NCBI GenBank assembly: GCA_013331225.1
Contig: DUGV01000070.1
Coordinates: forward strand, 1-21,046
Source: Methanolinea sp.
GTDB lineage: Archaea > Halobacteriota > Methanomicrobia > Methanomicrobiales > Methanospirillaceae
Reading direction: 5' to 3'
DNA: 21,046 nucleotides
Positions within the stretch are counted from its first letter, which is position 1. The number at the start of each line of letters is the position of its first letter. Below, one piece after another: positions 1-8,332 of this stretch. The position numbers and the translations under genes are program-made. The notes below the pieces were generated by a model. The model was not told the DNA's origin, did not search any database, and saw only the letters and a list, made by a program, of their open reading frames with translations.

Positions 1-672
1 GCCAATATGAGCCACGAGCTGCGGACCCCGCTGAACTCCATCATCGGGTTCTCAGGCATCCTTCTCCAGGAGCTTGCCGGGCCACTGAATGACGAGCAGA
101 AGAAGCAGCTCGGAATGGTCTCGGACAGCGCCGAGCACCTGCTTGCCCTGATCAACGACGTGCTCGATATTTCGAAGATCGAGGCCGGGCAGCTCAAGGT
201 CGCATGCGAACCGTTTGACCTCCGCCCCATTCTCGAAAAAGTCGCACGGAGTGTCCGGCCCATGGCAGAAAGCAAGGGTCTCGGGATGCACCTCGATATC
301 GCCCCCGGCGTGGGGAACGTGGTGGCAGACCCGCGCAGGGTCGAGCAGGTCACCCTCAACCTGCTCTCCAATGCAATCAAGTTCACGGATAGAGGGGATA
401 TCTGGATACGTGCGTCAACCGGGGAGCAAGAGGTGACTGTCAGTGTGACGGATACAGGTATCGGGATCGCACCCGAGAACCTGGACAAGCTCTTCCGGCC
501 CTTCACCCAGATCGAGACCGGACTCTCGAGGCAATACGAAGGGACGGGGCTTGGACTCTCGATCTCAAAGCGGCTCGTAAACCTCATGGGAGGGACCATC
601 CGGGTCGAGAGCGAGCCGGGCAGGGGGAGCATGTTCAGTTACACCATCCCGACGGAAAGGACTGCATCATGA
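1..672 (+). CDS. Sensor histidine kinase, C-terminal part (HisKA + HATPase_c); 5' end outside window
   Basis: This is the catalytic end of a two-component sensor kinase. The reading frame is open from the first base, so the visible ATG at 7 is internal: the preceding codons give Ala-Asn and the HisKA H-box reads MSHELRTPLN, with the phospho-accepting His at window residue 5. The DHp helices are followed by a complete HATPase_c domain: N-box around QVTLNLLSNAIKF, G1 box DTGIGIAPEN, and G2 box EGTGLGLSISKRL. This is the classical HisKA type, unlike the HisKA_2 cores of the three large kinases downstream. The sensory part is not visible. Its TGA overlaps the ATG of the next gene (ATGA at 669-672), so the two are probably translationally coupled and the small receiver is a likely phosphorylation partner. 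The kinase assignment is secure; the signal and the full length are unknown. Confidence 0.95.
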   Translation, partial: ANMSHELRTPLNSIIGFSGILLQELAGPLNDEQKKQLGMVSDSAEHLLALINDVLDISKIEAGQLKVACEPFDLRPILEKVARSVRPMAESKGLGMHLDIAPGVGNVVADPRRVEQVTLNLLSNAIKFTDRGDIWIRASTGEQEVTVSVTDTGIGIAPENLDKLFRPFTQIETGLSRQYEGTGLGLSISKRLVNLMGGTIRVESEPGRGSMFSYTIPTERTAS

Positions 673-1061
673 AGAGAAAAATTCTCTATATCGAGGACAA
701 TGACCAGAACTACTACCTGGTCAGCTTTATCCTGAATGCACAGGGGCACACAGTGACGAGGGCCCGGGACGGAAGGGAAGGGATCGATCTCGCGACGCGT
801 GAACACCCTGACCTCATCCTGCTCGACATCCAGCTCCCCGTCATGGACGGGTATGCGACCGCCCGGGAACTCCGGCGTATCCCCGGCGTTGCAGCGACCC
901 CCATTGTCGCCCTCACCTCCTATGCAATGGCCGGAGACCGGGAGAAAGCGCTTGCAGCGGGGTGCACGGGATACATCGAGAAACCCATCAACCCAAAGAC
1001 ATTCACGGAACAGATCAAGAATTATTTTCCGGCCGGGGAGGCCACGGGAGGAGGAGTATGA
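669..1061 (+). CDS. Receiver-only response regulator (CheY/DivK-like)
   Basis: This is a 130-residue single receiver domain with no output domain. All key residues are present: acidic pair Glu9/Asp10, phospho-acceptor Asp53 in LILLDIQLPVMDG, Thr83, and Lys105 in the EKP motif. The domain fills residues 3-120 and leaves only a short Gly-rich tail. In sequence style it resembles DivK/CheY-like single-domain regulators that shuttle phosphate or bind a partner protein. The start ATG overlaps the kinase stop upstream and is preceded by GGAAAGG at 654-660. Its own stop overlaps the start of the next hybrid kinase (TATGA at 1057-1061). The three genes therefore look like one coupled translational unit, and this protein could pass phosphate from the first kinase. 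The partner assignment is inferred from position only. Confidence 0.93.
   Translation: MKRKILYIEDNDQNYYLVSFILNAQGHTVTRARDGREGIDLATREHPDLILLDIQLPVMDGYATARELRRIPGVAATPIVALTSYAMAGDREKALAAGCTGYIEKPINPKTFTEQIKNYFPAGEATGGGV
1046..1054 (+). promoter_or_regulatory. Strong Shine-Dalgarno site that fixes the start of the hybrid kinase
   Basis: The purine run GGGAGGAGG sits 3 nt before the ATG at 1058 and inside the end of the receiver gene. It supports ATG 1058 over the in-frame ATG at 962. The receiver homology also begins directly after 1058 (MTRVLIADDN), and a start at 962 would add 32 residues of out-of-frame receiver sequence. Confidence 0.75.
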
Positions 1062-2305
1062 CGCGGGTCCTGATCGCGGACGATAACCAGAGGAACCTCT
1101 ACCTCCTGGAGGCCATCATGAAAGGGAACGGCTTTGAAGTGGTATCTGCGCGGAACGGCGCCGAGGCACTCGCTGCTGCAAAGCGAGACCCCCCTGATAT
1201 CATCGTCACCGACATCCTGATGCCGGTGATGGACGGGTTCGAGCTCTGCCGCAGGTGGAAGGCGGACCCTGTTCTTGCCCCTGTCCCTTTCATTTTTTAC
1301 ACGGCCACATACACCGATCCAAAGGACGAGCAGTTCGCCCGGAGCCTCGGGGCCGAGCGGTTCCTCATCAAGCCCCAGAAACCGGATGTCCTTGTTGCGG
1401 AAATCAGGCAGGTGATAGAGGAATCACGCTCGTTGAGCGGGAGAAGGGAAGCAAAGCCGCAGGCAGACGAGAAAGAGATCCTCCAGGAGTACAGCGAGGT
1501 GCTGTTCCGGAAACTCGAGAAGAAGGTGATGCAGCTGGAGGAAGAGATTGCTGAACGGAAAGCCCTGGAAGAACAGAGGGAAGCGATTATCAGGGATCTG
1601 GAGCAGAAGAACGCCGAGCTCGAACGTTTCACCTACACTGTCTCGCATGACTTAAAAAGCCCGCTCATTACGATCCAGGGGTTTGCCGGGCTCCTGAGGG
1701 AGGATGCACAGAAAAGAGACATGGACCGCCTTCAGGAGGACATCAGCCGGATCACCGATGCGGCCGGGAAGATGCAGGACCTCCTGACAGACCTCTTCAA
1801 CCTCTCCCGCATCGGCAGGATCGGCAGCCCGTATGAGGATATATCCCTCAGCACGATTGCCAGGGAAGCGGTTCACTTCCTCTCCGCGCCCCTTGCCGAA
1901 AAGAGGATCGCTGTCGAGATATCCCCTGACCTTCCCGTTGTGCATGTCGATCACACGCGCATCCGGGAGGTCTATACCAACCTCATCGAGAACTCGATAA
2001 AATTCATGCAGGAACAGGAATCCCCGAAGGTTCGGATTGGAATGCGGGAAAGCGTGGATGGACCTGTCTTCTTCGTGCAGGACAACGGTATGGGAATCGA
2101 TTCGAAGTATCTCTCGAAGATATTCGGCCTGTTCGAGAAGATGGACGGGCGGTCCGCGGGAACGGGCATCGGCCTTGCCATCGTGAAGCGGATCATCGAG
2201 GTGCATGGGGGCAGGGTCTGGGCAGAGTCGGAAGGACCGGGAAAGGGCACGACGATCTGCTTCACCCTGCTCCAGGAGAAGTGCGGGGCGACTGGCAAAG
2301 AATAA
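1058..2305 (+). CDS. Hybrid protein: N-terminal receiver + HisKA/HATPase_c histidine kinase
   Basis: This is a 415-residue cytoplasmic protein with no membrane segment. Residues 2-118 form an intact receiver: Asp8/Asp9, phospho-acceptor Asp52 in IVTDILMPVMDG, Thr82 and Lys105 before Pro. Residues about 138-190 are a charged coiled coil rich in Glu and Lys. The HisKA domain follows, with H-box SHDLKSPL and phospho-accepting His197, and then HATPase_c with N-box around YTNLIENSIKF, G1 box DNGMGID and G2 box GTGIGLAIVKRI. The receiver-first order suggests that phosphorylation by another kinase controls this kinase, giving a relay. The H-box type (SHDLKSPL) is the one often seen in phytochrome-like and methanogen PAS kinases. 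It overlaps the preceding receiver gene by 4 nt and lies 25 nt before an Rcp1-type receiver that could be its target. The target is inferred from position. Confidence 0.95.
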   Translation: MTRVLIADDNQRNLYLLEAIMKGNGFEVVSARNGAEALAAAKRDPPDIIVTDILMPVMDGFELCRRWKADPVLAPVPFIFYTATYTDPKDEQFARSLGAERFLIKPQKPDVLVAEIRQVIEESRSLSGRREAKPQADEKEILQEYSEVLFRKLEKKVMQLEEEIAERKALEEQREAIIRDLEQKNAELERFTYTVSHDLKSPLITIQGFAGLLREDAQKRDMDRLQEDISRITDAAGKMQDLLTDLFNLSRIGRIGSPYEDISLSTIAREAVHFLSAPLAEKRIAVEISPDLPVVHVDHTRIREVYTNLIENSIKFMQEQESPKVRIGMRESVDGPVFFVQDNGMGIDSKYLSKIFGLFEKMDGRSAGTGIGLAIVKRIIEVHGGRVWAESEGPGKGTTICFTLLQEKCGATGKE

Positions 2306-2330
2306 GAATACAGAGTGAGAACTGTTTTTC

Positions 2331-2786
2331 ATGGCAGACCTACCAGGGGAACCCCTGCACATCCTTCTTGTCGAAGATAACGAGGCGCATGCCGAACTGG
2401 TGATACGGGGTATGCGGGACCAGCAGGTGGCCAACAGGATCCACCACGTGATAGACGGCGAGCAGGCCCTCGACTACCTCTTCCACCGCGGTAAATTCGC
2501 CGATGTGCAGAAGAACCCCTCCCCAAACCTCATTCTTCTCGATCTCCGTTTGCCGCGGATCGACGGGCTTGAAGTACTCAAGACCTTAAAAACGACCCCC
2601 CATCTTCTCAGAATACCTGTTGTCGTCCTCACAAGTTCTGATGCCGAGACCGATATTGTACAGTCATATGATTACCATGCGAACAGTTACTTGGTCAAAC
2701 CCCTGGAATTCAAGAAATTCACCCAGTTGATGAAAGACCTGGGCTTCTACTGGCTTGGATGGAATACAATGCCAATTATGGACTAA
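2331..2786 (+). CDS. Receiver-only response regulator, Rcp1 type
   Basis: This is a 151-residue single receiver. Features typical of the Rcp1 subgroup, whose members partner phytochrome-like kinases, are the [11 protein letters not shown] start, a long insert before the active site (YLFHRGKF), and the C-terminal [10 protein letters not shown] tail. Key residues are Glu15/Asp16, phospho-acceptor Asp71 in LILLDLRLP, Thr101, and Lys123 in the VKP motif. There is no output domain, so it probably acts by binding a partner or relaying phosphate. It lies 25 nt after the hybrid kinase, whose SHDLKSPL H-box is the kind usually paired with Rcp1 regulators, so the two are likely partners. No good ribosome binding site is visible before ATG 2331, where the spacer ends in a short T run. 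Translation may follow from the upstream gene. Confidence 0.92.
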   Translation: MADLPGEPLHILLVEDNEAHAELVIRGMRDQQVANRIHHVIDGEQALDYLFHRGKFADVQKNPSPNLILLDLRLPRIDGLEVLKTLKTTPHLLRIPVVVLTSSDAETDIVQSYDYHANSYLVKPLEFKKFTQLMKDLGFYWLGWNTMPIMD

Positions 2787-2797
2787 AGCCCGGTATT

Positions 2798-5700
2798 ATG
2801 AGGGATCCTGTTCCGGTGGATGCATACAAGACAAGAAAGAAACCTTATACTATTCTTATTATCGACTCCGACGAGTCATCAGCAGACCGTATAAAGAAAA
2901 TCTTTTCCAGGCGGAAAAAGACATTCCAGCTGACTTTTACCCGCACCCTCGAAGAAGCCCGGGAAGTGCTCGGTACCGTCGAACCCGCCCTCATCTTCGC
3001 GGCCCTGGAGCTTCCGGACGGCCGTGGGATCGAAGTCCTGCCAAAAACAGACGGGTATGCAACCCTCCCACTGGTGATCCTGGCTGACCGCGGAAATCAG
3101 AAAGATGCACAGGCGGTGCTGAAATCTGGCGCAGTAGACTACGTGGTAAAATCCGATGTGAGCCTCGAAGGGTTGCCATTCATTGCCGAACGCTCCATGG
3201 CGGGATGGGGCAACCTCATGAAGCGGGTGGCAGCCGAAAAGGCAGCCGGAGAATCCAGGGAAAAATTTCAGGCCCTGATCGAGAATATCACCGCGGGAAT
3301 CGGCTATTATGATTTCGAAGGAAACACACTTTTTTACAACAAGGCCGCGGCGGGAGCGATGGGTGGCCGCCCCGAAGATTTCGTAGGGAAATCGATTTAC
3401 GACCTCTTTGACCGGGCTCTTGCCGATACGATTTTCCGGAGGATTCAGGCGACAAGGAAATCTCCAGAAAAGCCAGGGGTGTACGAAGACCCGGTCACTC
3501 TTCCCACCGGGACCAAGTGGTTTCTCTCGCTATACTCGCCAGTCAGAAATAAGGGGGGCGCCATCACCGGTGTGCAGATAATCTCCACCGACATCACCGG
3601 GTTGAAACAGGCCGAGGAGGAAGCGGCGCAGTTCCGAAAACGCCTGGCAGATATCCTCGATTTCCTCCCCGATGCGACCTTTGCAATCGACGCGGAGGGA
3701 AGAGTCATTGCATGGAACAGGGCAATCGAGGCGATGACCGGCGTCCCCTCGGAACAGATAATCGGGAGAGGCGATTACGAATACAGCATCCCGTTCTACG
3801 GTGAGCGGCGGCCGATCCTGATCGACCTGGTACTGAAAAGCCGGGATAATATCGAGCAGAAATACCTGTACATCCAGCGGGACGGGGAGAAGATCACCTC
3901 TGAGACTTTTATCCCTGATATCTTTGAGGGAAGAGGTGCCCACCTCTGGGGCACCGCATCCCCGCTCTACGATCTGCATGGGAACCTGGCAGGCGCAGTC
4001 GAGGTCATACGGGATATCACTGAACGCAAAGAGAGCGAGAGGGCACTCATCAAGAGCGAGAAGCTGCTGAACCAGACCCAGCAGTATGCGCATGTGGGCG
4101 GCTGGGAGTATGATATCCTGTCCGGTACAATTACGTGGACAGATGAGGTCTATCGTATTTACGAGGTGCCGGTTGATTTTGACCCCAATAATATCCAGGA
4201 GGACCTGGCATTTTATTCCCCCGAAGATCGCTCGATTCTTGAGGACGCGTTCCGCAGGGCGGTTGAGGAGGGAATTCCATACGATCTCGAAATGAGATTC
4301 GTGAGCGGGACAGGGGTAAAAAAATGGGTAAAAACAATCGCACAGGTGGAATGTGATGATGGCAGGCCAATCCGCCTGATTGGGACTATCGTCGACATCA
4401 CGGATAAAAAAGAGGCAGAAATCAGGGTCAGTGAGCTCCTCGAGTCCGCGAGAAACGAAAAAGAGCGGCTCTCGACCCTCCTCAACAGCATCACCGACGA
4501 GGTCTGGTTCACCGACACCGATCACCGGTTCACCCTCGCCAACCCCCAGGCCCTGGAAGAATTTCAACTTCGCGAGGGCGATACCCCCATCGTAGAAGAT
4601 CTTGCAAGGAGCCTCGAAGTACTCCGCCCGGATGGCACCCCCCGCCCTGTCGAGGAAGCCCCGCCTTTGCGTGCCCTCTCAGGCGAAGTGATCAGGAACA
4701 TGGAGGAGATTATCCGGACACCCGTGACCGGGGAATTCCGGTACCGCCAGATCAGCTCCACACCGGTGCGGGATACGACCGGTGCGATCATCGGGTCGGT
4801 ATCCGTGGTCAGGGATATCACCGACCAGAAAAGGGCTGAAGAGCAGATCCGGGAATCGAATGAAAGGTTCAAGATCGTCTCGAAAGCCACCAATGATGCC
4901 GTCTGGGACTGGGATCTTCTCAAAAACAGCCACTGGTGGAACGAGGGGATCCAATCAGTGTTCGGCTACCGCCCGGAGGAAATTGAGCCGACTGTCGCAT
5001 CGTGGTATACCCGCATTCATCCTGATGACCGGGAACGGATTATCGATGGCATCCACGCAGCCAAAGACGGTGGGGAGAACAAATGGTCAGACGAATACCG
5101 GTTTCGGAAGGCTGACGGAACCTACGCATACGTGTTCGATCGCGGTTTCGTAATACGCGACCCGGAGGGACGTGCAATCCGGATGGTCGGGGCAATTCAA
5201 GACCTCACCGAGCGGATGCGGATGGTCGACGCGCTCCGCGAGAGCGAGGAACGGTTCCGCCACATCCTTGAGGACCAGACCGAATTTATCTGCCGGTTCA
5301 GACCTGATGGCACCTACGTTTTTGTGAATGATGCATATGCCCGTTACTTCGCAAAGACCCGCGAGGAGTTGATTGGGCATATATACAGGCCCGTTGTGTT
5401 TCCCGAAGACCGCCAGATTGTCCAGGATGTATTCGATTCACTTTCGCAGGAACACCCTGTCGCCACCAGCGAACACCGGATCACCATGCCGGACGGGAGG
5501 GTTCGATGGCAACAGTGGAGCGACCGGGCGATCTTCGACGAGACAGGAGCAGTCAGGGAGTACCAGTCAGTCGGCCGCGATATCACCGCGCAAAAAGAAG
5601 CAGAAGAGGCGCTCAAGCAGAGCGAGGCCCGGTTCAGGAACCTCTTCTCGAACATGTCCGCGGGTGTCGCGATCTACGGGGTGGTGGAGGATGGCAAGGA

Positions 5701-8263
5701 CTTCATCTTCAGGGAGATCAACCCGGCAGTGGAGCGGATCGAGAACGTCAGAAGAGCGGACGTTATTGGAAAGAGCGTCCTCGAAGTCTTCCCCGGTGTG
5801 AAGGAGTTCGGGCTCTTTGAAGTGTTCCAGCGTGTGTGGAGGACTGGTATCCCCGAGCAACACCCAGTCTCAGAATACAGGGACGGACGGATTTCGGGAT
5901 GGCGGGAGAATACCATATACAGGCTTCCATCCGGGGAGGTCGTTTCAATATACGAGGATGTGACCGGGAAGAAACAGGCCGAGGAGGCTATCCGGTTGAG
6001 CGAGGCACGGTATCGGACACTCACGGAAGGGATTCCCGATATCATCGCGCGATTCGACAGGGAACACCGTCATACCTACATTAACCAGGCCATCGAACGG
6101 GTGACGGGAAAGCCGGCAGAATCCTCCCTCGGCAGGACCAACCAGGACCTCGGGATGCCCGACGAGCTCAACAGGCTATGGGACGAGAACCTTGACCGGG
6201 TGTTCGAGGAGGGATCTCCGGTTACGTTCGAATTTGTGTATCCTTCGGGTGAAAATCCCGTCGTATTTGAATCAAGGATCATCCCTGAATTCTCTCAATC
6301 AGGAGAGGTTCTCTCTGTCATCAGCGTCGCCCGGGATATCTCGGCTGAGAAGCGAGCCGATAAGAAACGAAAAGAGAGCGAGTCCCGCCTTGACGTGGCC
6401 ATGGAGATGGGAAATATCGCCTGGTGGGAGATGGATTTGCCGTCCGGGGGCGTCCGTTTCCATGACCGGAAAGCGACAATGCTTGGCTATGCCCCGGGGC
6501 AGTTTGCGACCTACCAGGACTTCTGCGCCCTCATTTATCCCGACGACCTCGATCGGACAATGCAGGCCATGCGGGACCACCTCGAAGGGAAGGTGCCACG
6601 GTATGACGTGGAGTACCGGATCAGGACGTCTGGTGGGGAATGGAGATGGTTCCACGACAGCGGAGGGGTGACCCGCAGGGACCCGGACGGAAAACCTGCC
6701 ACGGTCACCGGCATGGTCGTGGACATCACTGGCATCAAGATGGCCGAGGAGGCGCTCCGCGAGGCTGAGGAGCGGTACGAGGAGATCGTCACCCACGCCC
6801 TTGACAGCATCTTCATCATCGACGTGACTGCCGATGAACGGTTCAGGATACGGTACATGAACCCTGTCTCTGAGGACGAGATGGGTATCACGAACGCGTC
6901 CGCATCCGGCAGGTTCATTGAAGATCTCTTCCCTGGCGAGACCAGCGAACACCTCTCCTCAATGTACCGCCAGTGCGTCAAGACAGGGTCTCCTCTCAGT
7001 TACGAAGAGACCATGGACCGCGGACCCGGGCGGCGGTATTACTCGACGACCCTGATCCCGCTCAAAGGGGCCGGGAAAAGGACAGAGCGGATAATCGGGA
7101 TCTCGCATGACATCACGAACAGGAAACTGATGGAATCCGAGATCCGTGCCCTGAATACCGTCCTCGAGCAGCGGGTCATTGAGCGCACCCGCGAGCTCGA
7201 ACGTACGAACCTGGCCCTCATCGCCGAGATCGGCCAGCGGGAAGTTGCGGAAGAGAAATTACGCGAAACGAACGAGTACCTCAATAACCTCTTCGATTAT
7301 GCAAATGCCCCCATCATCGTGTGGGATCCGGAGTTCCGCATCACGCGGTTTAACCACGCGTTCGAATGGCTGACCGGCTGTCCATCAGCCGAGGTCATCG
7401 GACAACCTGTCAGTGTCCTCTTCCCTGAACAGAGCCGCGAGCGCTCCATGGCATATCTTCGGCAGGCGATGGAGGGTGAGCGCTGGGAGGCCGTGGAGAT
7501 CCCCATCCACGGAAGAGAAGGCATTGAACGTATCGTGCTCTGGAACTCGGCAACGCTCCTGGCAGGCGACGGAAAGACCGTGGTTGCAGCGATAGCTCAG
7601 GGACAGGACATTACCGAACGAAAGAATGCTGAAGAGAAGCTGCGCACGTCGCTTGACGAGAAACTGACGCTCCTCAAGGAGGTCCACCACCGGGTCAAGA
7701 ACAACCTCCAGATCATCGTCAGCCTCTTAAACCTCCAGTCGCGTTACATCACCGATGAAAAGACCCTCGCCGCGATCCGGGAGAGCCAGAACCGTGTGCG
7801 GGCAATGGCGCTTGTCCACGAGAAGCTCTACCAGACCGAGAACCTCTCGCAGATCAATCTCGATGACTATCTCAAGTATCTTGGAAAGAGCCTTTTCCAG
7901 TTCTACGGGGCAGGAACACGCGGGATCACCTTCTCCACAGACGCGGCAGGCATCCATGTGGATATCAACACCGCGATCCCCTTCGGGCTGATCATGAACG
8001 AACTCATCTCGAACTCGCTCAAGTACGGGTTCCCGGAGAGGAGACGGGGGGAAGTCTCGATCAGCGTGAGGCGGGAGGATCGTGCCCTGTACGTGGAATA
8101 CCGCGATACTGGGGTGGGCATCCCCGACGGTCTCGACTGGCAGGACACCAAGTCGCTCGGGCTCCGCCTGGTAAACTCGCTCGTGTCGCAGCTGAACGGG
8201 AGCATCGCACTTGACAGGAGGGAAGGGACCGCGTTCTCGATGGTCCTTTATGAGAAGGAATGA
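2798..8263 (+). CDS. Giant multi-PAS sensor kinase: degenerate receiver, 11 PAS domains, HisKA_2 + HATPase_c
   Basis: This is a cytoplasmic kinase of about 1,821 residues with no membrane segment. Residues about 16-135 fold like a receiver, but the phospho-acceptor position is Ala69 ([11 protein letters not shown]) and the usual Thr is replaced (VILADRG). Eleven PAS units follow at roughly 153-266, 282-408, 425-537, 558-678, 689-805, 818-933, 943-1058, 1070-1183, 1196-1313, 1325-1440 and 1492-1608. Most end in a DIT-type motif and a short charged linker. A coiled coil (about 1441-1491) lies between PAS 10 and 11. The HisKA_2 core has His1630/1631 in [11 protein letters not shown]; the second His, before Arg, is the likely acceptor. 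The HATPase_c contains [13 protein letters not shown] and DTGVGIPDG. The start is uncertain. ATG 2798 lies 11 nt after the previous stop; ATG 2759 in the same frame would overlap it by 28 nt. Neither has a clear ribosome binding site. Ligands of the PAS domains cannot be told. Confidence 0.94.
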   Translation: MRDPVPVDAYKTRKKPYTILIIDSDESSADRIKKIFSRRKKTFQLTFTRTLEEAREVLGTVEPALIFAALELPDGRGIEVLPKTDGYATLPLVILADRGNQKDAQAVLKSGAVDYVVKSDVSLEGLPFIAERSMAGWGNLMKRVAAEKAAGESREKFQALIENITAGIGYYDFEGNTLFYNKAAAGAMGGRPEDFVGKSIYDLFDRALADTIFRRIQATRKSPEKPGVYEDPVTLPTGTKWFLSLYSPVRNKGGAITGVQIISTDITGLKQAEEEAAQFRKRLADILDFLPDATFAIDAEGRVIAWNRAIEAMTGVPSEQIIGRGDYEYSIPFYGERRPILIDLVLKSRDNIEQKYLYIQRDGEKITSETFIPDIFEGRGAHLWGTASPLYDLHGNLAGAVEVIRDITERKESERALIKSEKLLNQTQQYAHVGGWEYDILSGTITWTDEVYRIYEVPVDFDPNNIQEDLAFYSPEDRSILEDAFRRAVEEGIPYDLEMRFVSGTGVKKWVKTIAQVECDDGRPIRLIGTIVDITDKKEAEIRVSELLESARNEKERLSTLLNSITDEVWFTDTDHRFTLANPQALEEFQLREGDTPIVEDLARSLEVLRPDGTPRPVEEAPPLRALSGEVIRNMEEIIRTPVTGEFRYRQISSTPVRDTTGAIIGSVSVVRDITDQKRAEEQIRESNERFKIVSKATNDAVWDWDLLKNSHWWNEGIQSVFGYRPEEIEPTVASWYTRIHPDDRERIIDGIHAAKDGGENKWSDEYRFRKADGTYAYVFDRGFVIRDPEGRAIRMVGAIQDLTERMRMVDALRESEERFRHILEDQTEFICRFRPDGTYVFVNDAYARYFAKTREELIGHIYRPVVFPEDRQIVQDVFDSLSQEHPVATSEHRITMPDGRVRWQQWSDRAIFDETGAVREYQSVGRDITAQKEAEEALKQSEARFRNLFSNMSAGVAIYGVVEDGKDFIFREINPAVERIENVRRADVIGKSVLEVFPGVKEFGLFEVFQRVWRTGIPEQHPVSEYRDGRISGWRENTIYRLPSGEVVSIYEDVTGKKQAEEAIRLSEARYRTLTEGIPDIIARFDREHRHTYINQAIERVTGKPAESSLGRTNQDLGMPDELNRLWDENLDRVFEEGSPVTFEFVYPSGENPVVFESRIIPEFSQSGEVLSVISVARDISAEKRADKKRKESESRLDVAMEMGNIAWWEMDLPSGGVRFHDRKATMLGYAPGQFATYQDFCALIYPDDLDRTMQAMRDHLEGKVPRYDVEYRIRTSGGEWRWFHDSGGVTRRDPDGKPATVTGMVVDITGIKMAEEALREAEERYEEIVTHALDSIFIIDVTADERFRIRYMNPVSEDEMGITNASASGRFIEDLFPGETSEHLSSMYRQCVKTGSPLSYEETMDRGPGRRYYSTTLIPLKGAGKRTERIIGISHDITNRKLMESEIRALNTVLEQRVIERTRELERTNLALIAEIGQREVAEEKLRETNEYLNNLFDYANAPIIVWDPEFRITRFNHAFEWLTGCPSAEVIGQPVSVLFPEQSRERSMAYLRQAMEGERWEAVEIPIHGREGIERIVLWNSATLLAGDGKTVVAAIAQGQDITERKNAEEKLRTSLDEKLTLLKEVHHRVKNNLQIIVSLLNLQSRYITDEKTLAAIRESQNRVRAMALVHEKLYQTENLSQINLDDYLKYLGKSLFQFYGAGTRGITFSTDAAGIHVDINTAIPFGLIMNELISNSLKYGFPERRRGEVSISVRREDRALYVEYRDTGVGIPDGLDWQDTKSLGLRLVNSLVSQLNGSIALDRREGTAFSMVLYEKE

Positions 8264-8319
8264 AGTCATGATCTTTGCATAGCGGGAAATGTAACTTTGA
8301 CGGAATCAGACCAAAAACA

Positions 8320-8323
8320 GGAG
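8320..8323 (+). promoter_or_regulatory. Shine-Dalgarno GGAG favouring ATG 8333 as MEDS-kinase start
   Basis: GGAG lies 9 nt before the ATG at 8333. The same frame extends upstream to a TTG at 8297, but the 12 extra residues are polar and show no family resemblance, and the MEDS domain begins shortly after the ATG. ATG 8333 is therefore preferred. Confidence 0.5.
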
Positions 8324-8332
8324 CGGACTTCA

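Noticed and set aside
962..1057. Upstream extension of the hybrid kinase to ATG 962
   Set aside because: The extension overlaps the receiver gene in another frame and gives no receiver-like sequence; the strong GGGAGGAGG before ATG 1058 fixes the start.
3530..4567. A 345-codon open frame on the minus strand
   Set aside because: It lies wholly inside the giant kinase gene, whose translation shows continuous PAS domains. The antisense frame is a by-product of GC-rich codon use.
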